A stretch of DNA of 64,000 nt, from assembly GCA_963741385.1 (NCBI GenBank), contig CAVUHO010000010.1:372001-436000 (forward strand), read 5' to 3'. Shown here piece after piece: positions 34,830 to 42,648 of this stretch. This DNA is from Sulfomarinibacter sp963741385 (lineage in GTDB: Bacteria; Acidobacteriota; Thermoanaerobaculia; Thermoanaerobaculales; Sulfomarinibacteraceae). Position 1 is the first letter of the stretch; every line of letters begins with the position of its first letter. The notes beneath the pieces are model-generated. The model saw only the letters and a program-made list of their open reading frames with translations, did no database searches and was not told the DNA's origin. The translations under genes were made by a program, and so were the position numbers.

Positions 34830-35315
34830 ATGCACGACACCATCAAACTCGTCATTTCTATCGCGACCCCCCTGGCGGTCGGCGGTCTTTCCGGATTCGC
34901 CACTGCGCGCGGTGTCGCCAACTGGTATCCCACCCTGACGAAGCCGTCCTTCAATCCACCGGCCTGGGTTTTCGGCCCGGTCTGGACCCTGCTCTACATC
35001 ATGATGGGAGTGGCCGCATTCCTCGTCTGGCGCAAGGGTCTCGAAGTCGATGGAGTCAAGATCGCGCTCACGGTCTTCGGAATCCAACTCGCTCTCAACG
35101 GACTCTGGTCCATCCTGTTCTTCGGAATGCAGGCGCCCGGTCTGGCGCTGGCCGAAATCATCGTCCTCTGGATCGCCATCGGGGCCACGACCGTCCTCTT
35201 CTGGCGGGTGGTGCCCGCGGCGGGGGCCCTGCTGCTGCCGTACTGGGGTTGGGTCAGCTTCGCCACGGTGCTCAACGCATCTCTCTGGTGGCTCAATCGA
35301 CCGACGGTGGGCTGA
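34830..35315 (+). CDS. tspO: TspO/MBR family protein
   Basis: A 161-residue five-span membrane protein. The TspO landmarks are visible: WYPTLTKPSFNPPAWVFGPVWTLLYIMMG in the first half, LALNGLWSILFFG in the middle and LLPYWGWVSFATVLNASLWWLN at the end. TspO proteins bind porphyrins and are linked to light and oxidative-stress control; in LitR-regulated clusters of other bacteria tspO is light-induced with carotenoid genes. The ATG at 34830 has GGAG upstream. It is divergent from crtY across a region of about 120 bp. Confidence 0.92.
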   Translation: MHDTIKLVISIATPLAVGGLSGFATARGVANWYPTLTKPSFNPPAWVFGPVWTLLYIMMGVAAFLVWRKGLEVDGVKIALTVFGIQLALNGLWSILFFGMQAPGLALAEIIVLWIAIGATTVLFWRVVPAAGALLLPYWGWVSFATVLNASLWWLNRPTVG

Positions 35316-35363
35316 GACACCGCCGGCTGGAAGGACCGGGCCCGTTTCATGGTTGTCAGAAGC

Positions 35364-35771
35364 ATGAACATCACGATCTTCGTCAAACTCTACGCCGTCG
35401 CCGTCGTCACCTTCTTCGTCATCGATCTTTTCTGGCTGGGTGTGGTCGCACGTTCCTTTTACAAGAACCAGATGGGCCACCTCCTGCGGGCCGACGTCAA
35501 CTGGGCCGCGGCCATCGTCTTCTACCTGATCTTCGTCGTCGGGATCGTCGTTCTCGCCGTCTTGCCGGCCATCGAACGCCAGAGTCTCGGCCACGCCATC
35601 GCCCTCGGGGCACTGCTCGGCCTCGTCACCTATGCAGCCTACGATCTCACCAACCTCGCGACCCTCGAAGGCTTTCCATTCACGGTGGTTCTGGTCGACA
35701 TGGTCTGGGGGACAGTGTTGTGTGGCTCGGTGAGTGCGGTGACGTACCTCGCTTCGGAGCGGTTTTTCTGA
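35364..35771 (+). CDS. DUF2177 family membrane protein
   Basis: A 135-residue protein with four membrane spans. The family pattern is clear: VTFFVIDLFWLGVVARSFYKNQMGHLL at the N-terminus and TYAAYDLTNLATL...DMVWGTVLCG at the C-terminus. DUF2177 has no known function but is often beside photolyase, tspO and carotenoid genes. The ATG at 35364 is preferred, with AGAAG upstream; 35349 is an alternative. It probably shares a transcript with tspO, 48 bp upstream. Confidence 0.86.
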   Translation: MNITIFVKLYAVAVVTFFVIDLFWLGVVARSFYKNQMGHLLRADVNWAAAIVFYLIFVVGIVVLAVLPAIERQSLGHAIALGALLGLVTYAAYDLTNLATLEGFPFTVVLVDMVWGTVLCGSVSAVTYLASERFF

Positions 35772-36493
35772 ACCTTCCCGGTCGCCCGATCGCTGCTCAC
35801 GCGGGCCAGACGATGACGGTCTCCGAAGAAATCTACGAGGCGCCGGAAGCGCTTGTGTTCGGCGATTGAAGCGGAACGCGACCGACAACTTCGATAACCG
35901 ATAGAACGACATGTGCACCACTTCACCGAATTGGCAGAATCAAGTCGGGGCAAATGCGCCCAGCACACCGGGGCATGGGGGGGTTCCGGACAGGTTGTGA
36001 TGGGAACGCTGTGCTTCGAATTCTACAGGTTGAAACTGCGTCAATGCGAAGGGTGGAAACCATCCGCCAGGCTATTGAGGCATGGCGGCACGATTACAAC
36101 CACTTCAGACCGCATTCATCGCTCGGAGGGAGGACCCCCTCCGAGTTCGCCGAGCAACCAGGACTCCAGCCGACTCCGTCGACCCTCGTCCTGATTGCTC
36201 CCCGGCCCGGGCACTCTGAGGATCTTCCAACGTGCTGATTCCTCACATTACCCGTGATACAAACATGGGGAGCACGTCACGCCGCTCTCGCGACGTGACC
36301 TCATGAACAATGCGGTTTTACAGCATCGTGGGGGTTGCGCGATTCGGCGCAACGGTAAATGCACGACTTGAGCAGCTTGGAAAGGCGCGAGGCAGTGTGT
36401 CACATTGGTAATGACGAGGTATCGTCAGCCGTGATGAGAACCCCATGTTCGTTGCATGGCCGCAGGGCGGAAAAATGCTTCGAGTGAGGATCA
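35772..36493. other. Gene-poor stretch with an insertion-sequence scar
   Basis: This 722-bp stretch holds the IS3-type transposase remnant at about 36040-36165 and no intact gene. Its composition is more AT-rich than the neighbours around 36240-36480. No terminal inverted repeats were found for a complete element. Confidence 0.5.
36040..36165 (+). pseudogene. IS3-family transposase OrfB C-terminal remnant
   Basis: One frame reads ETIRQAIEAWRHDYNHFRP and HSSLGGRTPSEFA, which is the C-terminal end of the rve-type integrase domain of IS3-family OrfB (the IEAWR.DYN..RPHSSLG pattern). Only about 40 residues remain, without the DDE core. It is a scar of an old insertion. Confidence 0.75.
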
Positions 36494-37063
36494 ATGATCG
36501 AACGATCGGAGTCTGCAATGCACGTCAAGGGCAGCATGTTGATGTTCGTGGTCAGGGCAATTCGCGGCGGCGGCATTGAAAATTTCGAGGGCCTTCTGAC
36601 CGACGAGGACCGCAAATTGGCGGCGCAAAAAATCCTTCCCATCAGCTGGTATCCCTTCGAGTCGTACAAGCGACTCCTCGATGCCCTGGTGGCGTTGGTG
36701 GCACGAGGCGACATGAACGTGGTGCGGCAGTGGGGCCGCGACTATGGATCGACCATCCTCGACAGTATTTATCGTTCGATCATTGTCGCCGGCAGCCCCT
36801 ATCGGTCCCTGAAGAGCTACGAGCAACGGTTCGCCAGCTTCTACGACTTCGGCGTCGTCGAGGTCACCGATAGCGGACCGGGGACAGCCGAGGTGGTGCT
36901 GCGCGACTTCGATCCCGAGTGGGAGGCGATCTATCAGCTGATCTACGGATGGTTCGAGCGGACTGCGGAGCTGGCCGGCGCTCGGAACCCGCGAGTCGTT
37001 TTCACCTCGCGTTCGTGGACCGGCGATCCATATACCGGCTACAGGATCTCGTGGCAAGCGTGA
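36494..37063 (+). CDS. DUF2378-like (TIGR02265-type) protein
   Basis: A 189-residue cytosolic protein. The segments HVKGSMLMFVVRAIRG, ILPISWYPFESYKRLLDAL and the RQWGRDYGSTILDSIYRSI helix follow the pattern of the DUF2378/TIGR02265 family known mostly from myxobacteria, with a C-terminal SWTGDPYTGYRISW strand. GAGGATCA precedes the ATG. The function is not known. It lies alone between the insertion-sequence scar and the carH region. Confidence 0.6.
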   Translation: MIERSESAMHVKGSMLMFVVRAIRGGGIENFEGLLTDEDRKLAAQKILPISWYPFESYKRLLDALVALVARGDMNVVRQWGRDYGSTILDSIYRSIIVAGSPYRSLKSYEQRFASFYDFGVVEVTDSGPGTAEVVLRDFDPEWEAIYQLIYGWFERTAELAGARNPRVVFTSRSWTGDPYTGYRISWQA

Positions 37064-37085
37064 CGGCGAACGGGGCACCTCCAAC

Positions 37086-37116
37086 ATGGGTGCCACACTT
37101 TCTGGGTGCCACCCAT
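37086..37116. terminator. Hairpin downstream of the DUF2378-like gene
   Basis: Inverted arms ATGGGTGCCAC and GTGCCACCCAT (one mismatch) with a nine-base loop lie 23 bp after the stop at 37063. They also lie past the decayed beta-barrel gene on the opposite strand, so a shared terminator is possible. Confidence 0.4.
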
Positions 37117-37204
37117 TAGAAGACTCGTGTCACGCAGGTAATGCTCCGCCCGAAACGGGATCCTCGATTCCGCCCGGTCTGGAAACGAATTGTCGATCTC
37201 ATCC

Positions 37205-37570
37205 CGTCGTCGTCGTGGCTGTGGAATCTGCTGGAAGGTGCGCAGCAGCTTTCCGCAGATTCCACAGCTTCCACCGATCGCCAGCCTCGAGTTTGTAGCG
37301 AAAGGTCAGGCGCCATGAATCGAACGTGGAAGTCGCCTCGGTGGGAATTTCCGGAAGATAGTTTGCGCCTGCGAAATCGACCGGGTCGTCAAAGATCCCA
37401 GTCTCGGTGTAGGACAGCGGCGCAAGAAGGAGCCGGACGCCGGCGCGCGGCGAGATGTTTCAGGTGAAGCAGATTCGACAAGGGACCGATGAACGAGAGC
37501 CGGACGCCGGTGGGCAGTAGAGCGGTGGCTGCGAGAGCGGCAGCGGAAAAACCAGAGCGTTCCGGTCCAT
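37205..37570 (-). pseudogene. Decayed outer-membrane beta-barrel protein gene
   Basis: A start ATG at 37570 with GGAGGATCTCG upstream encodes a signal peptide (MDRNALVFSAAALAATALL). The frame is then lost. In a neighbouring frame the sequence AGVRLLLAPLSYTETGIFDD, PVDFAGANYL and SWRLTFRYKLEAGDRWKLW appears, which has the alternating pattern of an outer-membrane barrel, and then runs into noise. The sequence CCGGCGTCCGGCTC occurs twice at the junction, suggesting an internal deletion or rearrangement. The gene lies 66 bp downstream of carH in the same direction. The rest of 37064-37636 shows no other gene. Confidence 0.6.
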
Positions 37571-37636
37571 CGAGATCCTCCAGGAGGTGGGCCGGGCACG
37601 GGCTTTCGCGTCGGTATCGAGATCCGTTGCGGTTGG

Positions 37637-38587
37637 TTACGGATGTGGCGAGGTTGATGGCTGGTCGGGGAGCTGAGTCAGCACACGGTCGAGGTCGTCG
37701 AGCGACACAGTCGTCTCGACCCCGGCAGGCAAGTTTTCGAGGTTCGTCGACCCGGCGCCACCGATCCATAGGGCTGTTGCTGCGGGAAGTCGCTCCCGCA
37801 GCGCCGTGATTTCGCGTGCCGTTTCCTCCGGCTCGGCAAAGATGCTGACCGAGAGACCGACGGCCGAGGCGTCGAGCGCCTTCGCAGCGTGGACGATTTC
37901 CTCGACCGGGAGGTGCGGACCGAGAACCCGGACACTGCGTCCCGCCGTGACGATGGCCAGAGCGGCAATCTGAAGGCCGAGGCGGTGAAGCTCGTTTGGC
38001 AGGCTTGCGACGACCACCGGCCGACCCTTGGTCCCCGCTTCGAGCGGTGCGCGCAGCCTCCTCAACTCGTCCTCGAGGATTTCGGAGAAAAAGTGCTCGT
38101 GGCGGATTTCGATCTCCCCGCGACCCCACGCGTCCCCGATCTGATCGAGGAACGGGGCGACGCGTTCACGGAGAAATCTCGGCAGACCCAGCATCGCGGC
38201 TTGGCCGTGGAGCAGTGCTGCAAGAGACTCCCTGTCGAAGCGCTTGCACGCATCTAAGACCAACAACATGACATCTTCAGCGTCGCTAACTGCGCTGGCC
38301 CGATCGAAGGCGCCCGAATTCTGGAGCAGCAGCTCGAGCTCCGACAACGGCAACGGCACGATGTCGCCGGCGCGATAGCCGGAATCGAGCGCTTTTGCAA
38401 TCAGGAGCAGATGCTGAACCTGAACACCTGAGAACCTCCGGTGTCCCGAAGCAAGCCGGATGGGTTTCGGAAATCCGAAGCGACGTTCCCAGGCTCGGAG
38501 GGTGTGTTCACCAATTCCGGTGCGGCGGGTCACCGCTCCCATCGGCCAAAGCTGCGTTTTGCTTTCGACGACCTCGCTCACCATCAT
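37637..38587 (-). CDS. carH: CarH/LitR-type MerR-family B12-dependent light-sensing repressor
   Basis: A 316-residue regulator. The N-terminal MerR helix-turn-helix (GAVTRRTGIGEHTLRAWERRFG) is followed by a helical cap and a cobalamin-binding domain. The cap motif W-x9-EH (WGRGEIEIRHEH) and the B12 histidine motif ExHxxG (ELHRLG) are both present. These are the residues that in CarH bind adenosylcobalamin and sense its photolysis, so it should bind DNA in the dark and release it in light. The ATG at 38587 has GGGGGAG upstream. It is placed downstream of a CbiX-like gene and divergent from the photolyase, amid carotenoid genes, as in known LitR/CarH regulons. Confidence 0.9.
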   Translation of the reverse strand: MMVSEVVESKTQLWPMGAVTRRTGIGEHTLRAWERRFGFPKPIRLASGHRRFSGVQVQHLLLIAKALDSGYRAGDIVPLPLSELELLLQNSGAFDRASAVSDAEDVMLLVLDACKRFDRESLAALLHGQAAMLGLPRFLRERVAPFLDQIGDAWGRGEIEIRHEHFFSEILEDELRRLRAPLEAGTKGRPVVVASLPNELHRLGLQIAALAIVTAGRSVRVLGPHLPVEEIVHAAKALDASAVGLSVSIFAEPEETAREITALRERLPAATALWIGGAGSTNLENLPAGVETTVSLDDLDRVLTQLPDQPSTSPHP

Positions 38588-38666
38588 TTCCACTCCCCCG
38601 CCCCAACTCGGCGACAGACTGTCAAACGCGAGGGCGTCCCGGACCGATCAGCCGGGCCCAATGACC

Positions 38667-39053
38667 TCACGCGGCCCTGCCGGCTTCGGCAACGGCCACA
38701 CGGTAGGCGTCAACCAGGACGGGCGCATCAAGCTCGGAAAGGACCGTCGAGGTGGTGAGCAGCCAGTCTCCGGTCGAATCGTGATCGATGAACCGAGCAA
38801 TCTCACTCGTCTTCGCAAACACGACGACCGCTGATTCGCAACCCACGAAGCGGGCCGCGGCGATGGAGGCGTGAAGGTCCGGAGAGTTTCCGGACGAAAG
38901 GGCGTAGGTCACATAGACTCCATCCAGCAACTCCTGAACCTCGCGCACCAACTCATGGATCTCGGGGTTGAAGAGGCCCTTGACCGTGGGCGCAAACACG
39001 ATCACGAGAGCCGTTTTGGTCTCGTTCTCGACGAACCTGAACGGGCTTTTCAT
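38667..39053 (-). CDS. CbiX/sirohydrochlorin-chelatase-like small protein
   Basis: A 128-residue cytosolic protein. The pattern TALVIVFAPTVKGLFNPEI...VYVTYALSSGNSPDLHASIAAARFVGCESAVVVFA resembles one half of a CbiX-type chelatase domain. The normal GHGS histidine motif near the N-terminus is replaced by APTV, so chelatase activity is doubtful. GGAGGTCGCTC before the ATG at 39053 fixes the start; the frame is open to 39140. It is 79 bp upstream of carH and likely cotranscribed. A role in cobalamin or tetrapyrrole handling for CarH is a guess from context. Confidence 0.6.
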   Translation of the reverse strand: MKSPFRFVENETKTALVIVFAPTVKGLFNPEIHELVREVQELLDGVYVTYALSSGNSPDLHASIAAARFVGCESAVVVFAKTSEIARFIDHDSTGDWLLTTSTVLSELDAPVLVDAYRVAVAEAGRAA

Positions 39054-39151
39054 GAGCGACCTCCGATCTATGACTTGCAACACTCCGTTCGGCGCAAATC
39101 CGCGGTGCTGACCGCTTCTGACATGCGGAGCAACGGTCATTCTATCGAAAT

Positions 39152-39186
39152 TATTTCTAGGAATCCCAGACGAGTGTCTAGAAATA
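39152..39186. promoter_or_regulatory. Inverted repeat in the photolyase/CbiX-like divergent promoter
   Basis: Perfect nine-base arms TATTTCTAG and CTAGAAATA are separated by 17 bp, in the only clearly AT-rich part of this region. MerR-family regulators often bind such symmetric sites between promoter elements, so this is a candidate CarH operator for both divergent units. No identical copy was found at the crt promoters. Confidence 0.45.
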
Positions 39187-39254
39187 TGGAATTCCCCACC
39201 TTTGGTGATGTTTTATAAGTTGGCGACGACAGACACAGACCGAAAGGAAGAGTG

Positions 39255-40739
39255 ATGTCCGGCATCCAATCCCGAGTACCAGCCCTACGGATCCGAGCCG
39301 CCAACTCGCGGTCGCTTCGGCAGGATGGCGTGCGGGTGGTCTACTGGATGATCGCCTCGCGGCGCGTTCGATTCAATTTCGGTCTGCAGAGGGCCGCAGA
39401 CTGGTCGCGCGGTCTCGGTCTCCCGCTCGTCGTTCTCGAAGCGTTGCGCTGCGACTATCCCTGGGCAAGCGACCGCCTCCACCGCTTCATCATCGACGGT
39501 ATGGCCAACACGGCGGCGGCCCTCGAAGGAAAAAGCGTCACCTATTACGCTTACGTGGAGCAGGACCGCGGAGCGGGCAGCGGGCTGCTCGAGGCCCTCG
39601 CCGCCGATGCGGCGGTGGTGGTGACCGACGACTTTCCGACATTCTTCCTTCCCAAAATGGTGGCAACCGCTGCCGCCAGGGTGCCGGTTCTCCTCGAAGC
39701 CATCGACAGTAACGGGCTGCTGCCGATGGCCGCCGCTGATCGCGAGTTCGCGACCGCATATTCTTTCCGCAGGTTCGCGCAAAAAAACCTCCTCGAACAT
39801 ATTGCCGAGATCCCGCTAGAGGACCCGCTCGCCGAGGAGCTCCCACCTCCGACCCCCCTTCCGGCCGCCATAACTGAGAGATGGCCGAAAGCGACCGACG
39901 ATCTGTTAGCCGGCCGCGGTAACTCGCTGCCGGCACTGCCGATCGATCACACCGTTGCCGCCGCTCCAGTCCGTGGAGGTTCGTCGGCCGCCGGTGCCGC
40001 CTTGCGCATTTTTCTCGACCACCGTCTCGGCCGCTACCGCGAGGATCGCAACCGGCCCGAGGTGGAGGCGACCAGCGGCCTCTCTCCCTACCTCCATTTT
40101 GGCCACATCTCGGCACACGAGGTCTTCCTCGAGACAATCCGGCGCGAACACTGGTCACCCGAGGACGTGGTGCCGCCGGCCAACGGCCGGCGCGCCGGAT
40201 GGTGGGCAGTGAGCGACAGTGGCGAGGGGTTTCTCGATCAGCTCGTCACCTGGCGAGAACTCGGCTTCAACGTCTGCAGTCATCGCCCCGATCATGGCCG
40301 CTGGGAATCGCTGCCGGACTGGGCCACCTCGACACTCTCCAAACACGCTCGCGACCGGCGCGAGTATGTTTATTCGCTCGATGAATTCGCGAACGCCGCA
40401 ACACACGACCCGCTGTGGAACGCCGCCCAGACCCAACTCCTCGGCGAGGGCACCATCCACAACTATCTGCGGATGCTGTGGGGAAAGAAGATCCTCGAAT
40501 GGACTTCCGAACCGCGGGAGGCCCTCGAAGTGATGATCGAGCTCAACAACCGATACGCCCTGGATGGTCGCGACCCCAATTCCTACACCGGAATTTTCTG
40601 GGTCCTCGGGCGCCACGATCGCCCGTGGGGGCCCGAACGGCCAATCTTCGGCACCGTTCGTTACATGTCATCGTCCAACACCGCGCGCAAGTTTTCGGTT
40701 CGTGCATACCTCGATCGCTACAACGGGAGAAAAACATGA
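39255..40739 (+). CDS. Class II-type deoxyribodipyrimidine photolyase
   Basis: A 494-residue FAD flavoprotein that repairs UV-induced pyrimidine dimers with light. The N-terminal photolyase domain starts RVVYWMIASRRVRFNFGLQRAADW and PLVVLEALRCDYPWASDRLHRF, typical of class II. The C-terminal FAD domain has TSGLSPYLHFGHISAHEV, HNYLRMLWGKKILEW and NNRYALDGRDPNSYTGIFW, the class II signature, ending FGTVRYMSSSNTARKF. GGAAGAGTG precedes the ATG. Its stop overlaps the next gene (ATGA). Its place opposite the CarH unit suggests light induction. Confidence 0.92.
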   Translation: MSGIQSRVPALRIRAANSRSLRQDGVRVVYWMIASRRVRFNFGLQRAADWSRGLGLPLVVLEALRCDYPWASDRLHRFIIDGMANTAAALEGKSVTYYAYVEQDRGAGSGLLEALAADAAVVVTDDFPTFFLPKMVATAAARVPVLLEAIDSNGLLPMAAADREFATAYSFRRFAQKNLLEHIAEIPLEDPLAEELPPPTPLPAAITERWPKATDDLLAGRGNSLPALPIDHTVAAAPVRGGSSAAGAALRIFLDHRLGRYREDRNRPEVEATSGLSPYLHFGHISAHEVFLETIRREHWSPEDVVPPANGRRAGWWAVSDSGEGFLDQLVTWRELGFNVCSHRPDHGRWESLPDWATSTLSKHARDRREYVYSLDEFANAATHDPLWNAAQTQLLGEGTIHNYLRMLWGKKILEWTSEPREALEVMIELNNRYALDGRDPNSYTGIFWVLGRHDRPWGPERPIFGTVRYMSSSNTARKFSVRAYLDRYNGRKT

Positions 40740-42154
40740 CTGTTCTCGTTACCGGCGCAACCGGCTACATCGGTGGCCGGCTCGTGCCCCGTTTGCTCGA
40801 ACAGGGCTACGACGTCCGGGTCATGGTGCGGGACCCGGCGCGCGTCGCCGGTCGGCCGTGGGCCTCTTCGGTGGAGGTGGTTCGCGGAGACGTCGAGGAC
40901 CCGGAGTCTGTCGGAGACGCTCTCCACGGAGTCGAAGCGGCCTATTATTTGATTCACCTCATGGGCGCCGGCGGCGACTTCGCCCAACGCGACCGACAAG
41001 CGGCAAAGAACTTCGTCGCGGCGGGCCAGCACCTTCGGCACGTGATCTACCTCGGCGGGCTGCTCCCGAACGCCAAGAGAGTATCGAAGCACCTCGCGAG
41101 CCGGGCCGAAGTCGGAGAGATCCTGCGAGCGGGTCTTCCGACCACCGAGTTCCGGGCGGGGCCCATCGTCGGTTCGGGGTCCGCATCATTCGAGATGGTC
41201 CGCTACCTCACCGAACGGCTGCCGGCGATGATCGCACCGCGGTGGATCCTCAACGAGGTGCAACCGATCGCGGTCCGCGACATCCTCGACTATCTGTCGC
41301 TCGCCCTCGAGCGGGAGCCCGCGGGCATCTACAACGTCGGCGCCTCCCCCCTCACCTTCAAAGGCATGATGCAGGAGTTCGCCAGTGTCCGCGGCCTGCG
41401 CCGCCTGATCGTGCCGGTACCGGTTCTGGCCCCGCGTCTCGCGGCACTGTGGGTCGGGTTGGTGACACCGATCCCGAACCGTCTCGCCGTGCCTCTCGTT
41501 GAGGGTGTGGTCCACCCCGTGGTCGCCGACACTTCACGCGCTCGAACTGATTTTCCAGAAATCGTGCCTCTCGCCTACCGCGAAGCGGTCGCACGTGCAC
41601 TCCGTCAGACCACCGAGAACGCGGTCGCGACGCGCTGGAGCAGCGCTCTCGGTGCGGCTCCCGCATTCGAGCTCAGCCAAAGCGAGGGCATGATTCGAGA
41701 AACACGGAGCTGTCGGACATCGGCCGACCCGGAGACTACCTTTGCCACCTTCAGCTCGCTCGGCGGTGAACGCGGCTGGCTCTTCTGGTCGTGGGCGTGG
41801 TCGATCCGCGGTCTGCTCGACCGCCTGGTCGGGGGGCCGGGTCTGCGGCGCGGCCGCCGCCACCCTGCCGAGCTCGAGCCCGGCGATGCCGTGGACTTCT
41901 GGAGGGTGGAGCGGGTCGAACCACCGAACCTGCTGCGGCTGCGAGCCGAGATGAAGGTCCCCGGCCGCGCCTGGCTGCAGTGGGAGACGGTGCCCGAAAA
42001 CGGTAACACCCAGCTCGTGCAGACAGCTCTCTTCGAACCGATTGGACTCGCCGGTCATCTCTATTGGAATCTTCTCTATCCGGTTCACAAGATCATCTTC
42101 TCCGGACTCGTGCGGGCGATTGCCTCGCGTGCCGAGGGTAGGTCTTCCCGATGA
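40736..42154 (+). CDS. SDR-type NAD(P)-binding protein fused to DUF2867
   Basis: A 472-residue protein. The N-terminal atypical short-chain dehydrogenase domain has GATGYIGGRLVPRLLE and runs to about residue 285 (NmrA/YwnB-like). The C-terminal DUF2867 domain, about 310-460, has EGMIRETRSCRTSADPE and FWRVERVEPPNLLRLRAEM, a START-like lipid-binding fold. Homologues with this fusion occur in light-stress clusters with photolyases in many bacteria, but the reaction is not known. It is coupled to the photolyase by a four-base overlap and to the next gene by another. Confidence 0.85.
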   Translation: MTVLVTGATGYIGGRLVPRLLEQGYDVRVMVRDPARVAGRPWASSVEVVRGDVEDPESVGDALHGVEAAYYLIHLMGAGGDFAQRDRQAAKNFVAAGQHLRHVIYLGGLLPNAKRVSKHLASRAEVGEILRAGLPTTEFRAGPIVGSGSASFEMVRYLTERLPAMIAPRWILNEVQPIAVRDILDYLSLALEREPAGIYNVGASPLTFKGMMQEFASVRGLRRLIVPVPVLAPRLAALWVGLVTPIPNRLAVPLVEGVVHPVVADTSRARTDFPEIVPLAYREAVARALRQTTENAVATRWSSALGAAPAFELSQSEGMIRETRSCRTSADPETTFATFSSLGGERGWLFWSWAWSIRGLLDRLVGGPGLRRGRRHPAELEPGDAVDFWRVERVEPPNLLRLRAEMKVPGRAWLQWETVPENGNTQLVQTALFEPIGLAGHLYWNLLYPVHKIIFSGLVRAIASRAEGRSSR

Positions 42155-42645
42155 AGACGTATTCCCTTGACGACGAGCTCGTTCTGCCGGTTGCGCTCGG
42201 CGAGGTTTTCGACTTTTTCGCCGAGGCCGGGAATCTCGAAAAACTGACGCCGCCATGGCTCCGCTTCGAGGTCCTCAGCGAAGGGCCGATCACCATGGCC
42301 GCGGGTGCCCTTATCGACTACCGCATCCACTGGCGTGGCATCCCGCTGCGGTGGCGGACGGAGATCGAGGTCTGGGAGCCGCCCCACCGCTTTGTGGACC
42401 GTCAGATCAGGGGGCCCTACCGATTGTGGCGCCACGAGCATCTGTTCATCGATCGAGGCAACAGCACCTCGATCATCGACCGCGTCGAGTACGCGCCGTT
42501 CGGGGGCGCTCTCGCGCAACGACTGGTCGTCGCCCGAGACGTGAAGCGCATCTTCGCCTACCGGCACGAGGTCCTTCGTCGCGACTTCGGGACATCCCTG
42601 ATTCCTCAAAAATCTGTTGAAAAGAACCCCATCCAAAAGAGCTGA
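42151..42645 (+). CDS. SRPBCC (polyketide cyclase-like) protein
   Basis: A 164-residue START-like protein. The pattern LVLPVALGEVFDFFAEAGNLEKLTPPWLRFEVL at the N-terminus and YRLWRHEHLFIDRGNSTSIIDRVEYAPFGG is that of the CalC/YfiQ-type SRPBCC group often annotated as cell division inhibitor-like. It is coupled to the DUF2867 fusion by an ATGA overlap and ends three bases before the convergent phosphotransferase gene. It probably binds a hydrophobic ligand; no function is known. Confidence 0.85.
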   Translation: MKTYSLDDELVLPVALGEVFDFFAEAGNLEKLTPPWLRFEVLSEGPITMAAGALIDYRIHWRGIPLRWRTEIEVWEPPHRFVDRQIRGPYRLWRHEHLFIDRGNSTSIIDRVEYAPFGGALAQRLVVARDVKRIFAYRHEVLRRDFGTSLIPQKSVEKNPIQKS

Positions 42646-42648
42646 TGA

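Noticed and set aside
35813..35869. An 18-codon frame ending YEAPEALVFGD that recalls lasso-peptide leader sequences
   Set aside because: It ends at the leader-like motif with no core peptide, has no clear ribosome-binding site, and no lasso maturation genes are near.
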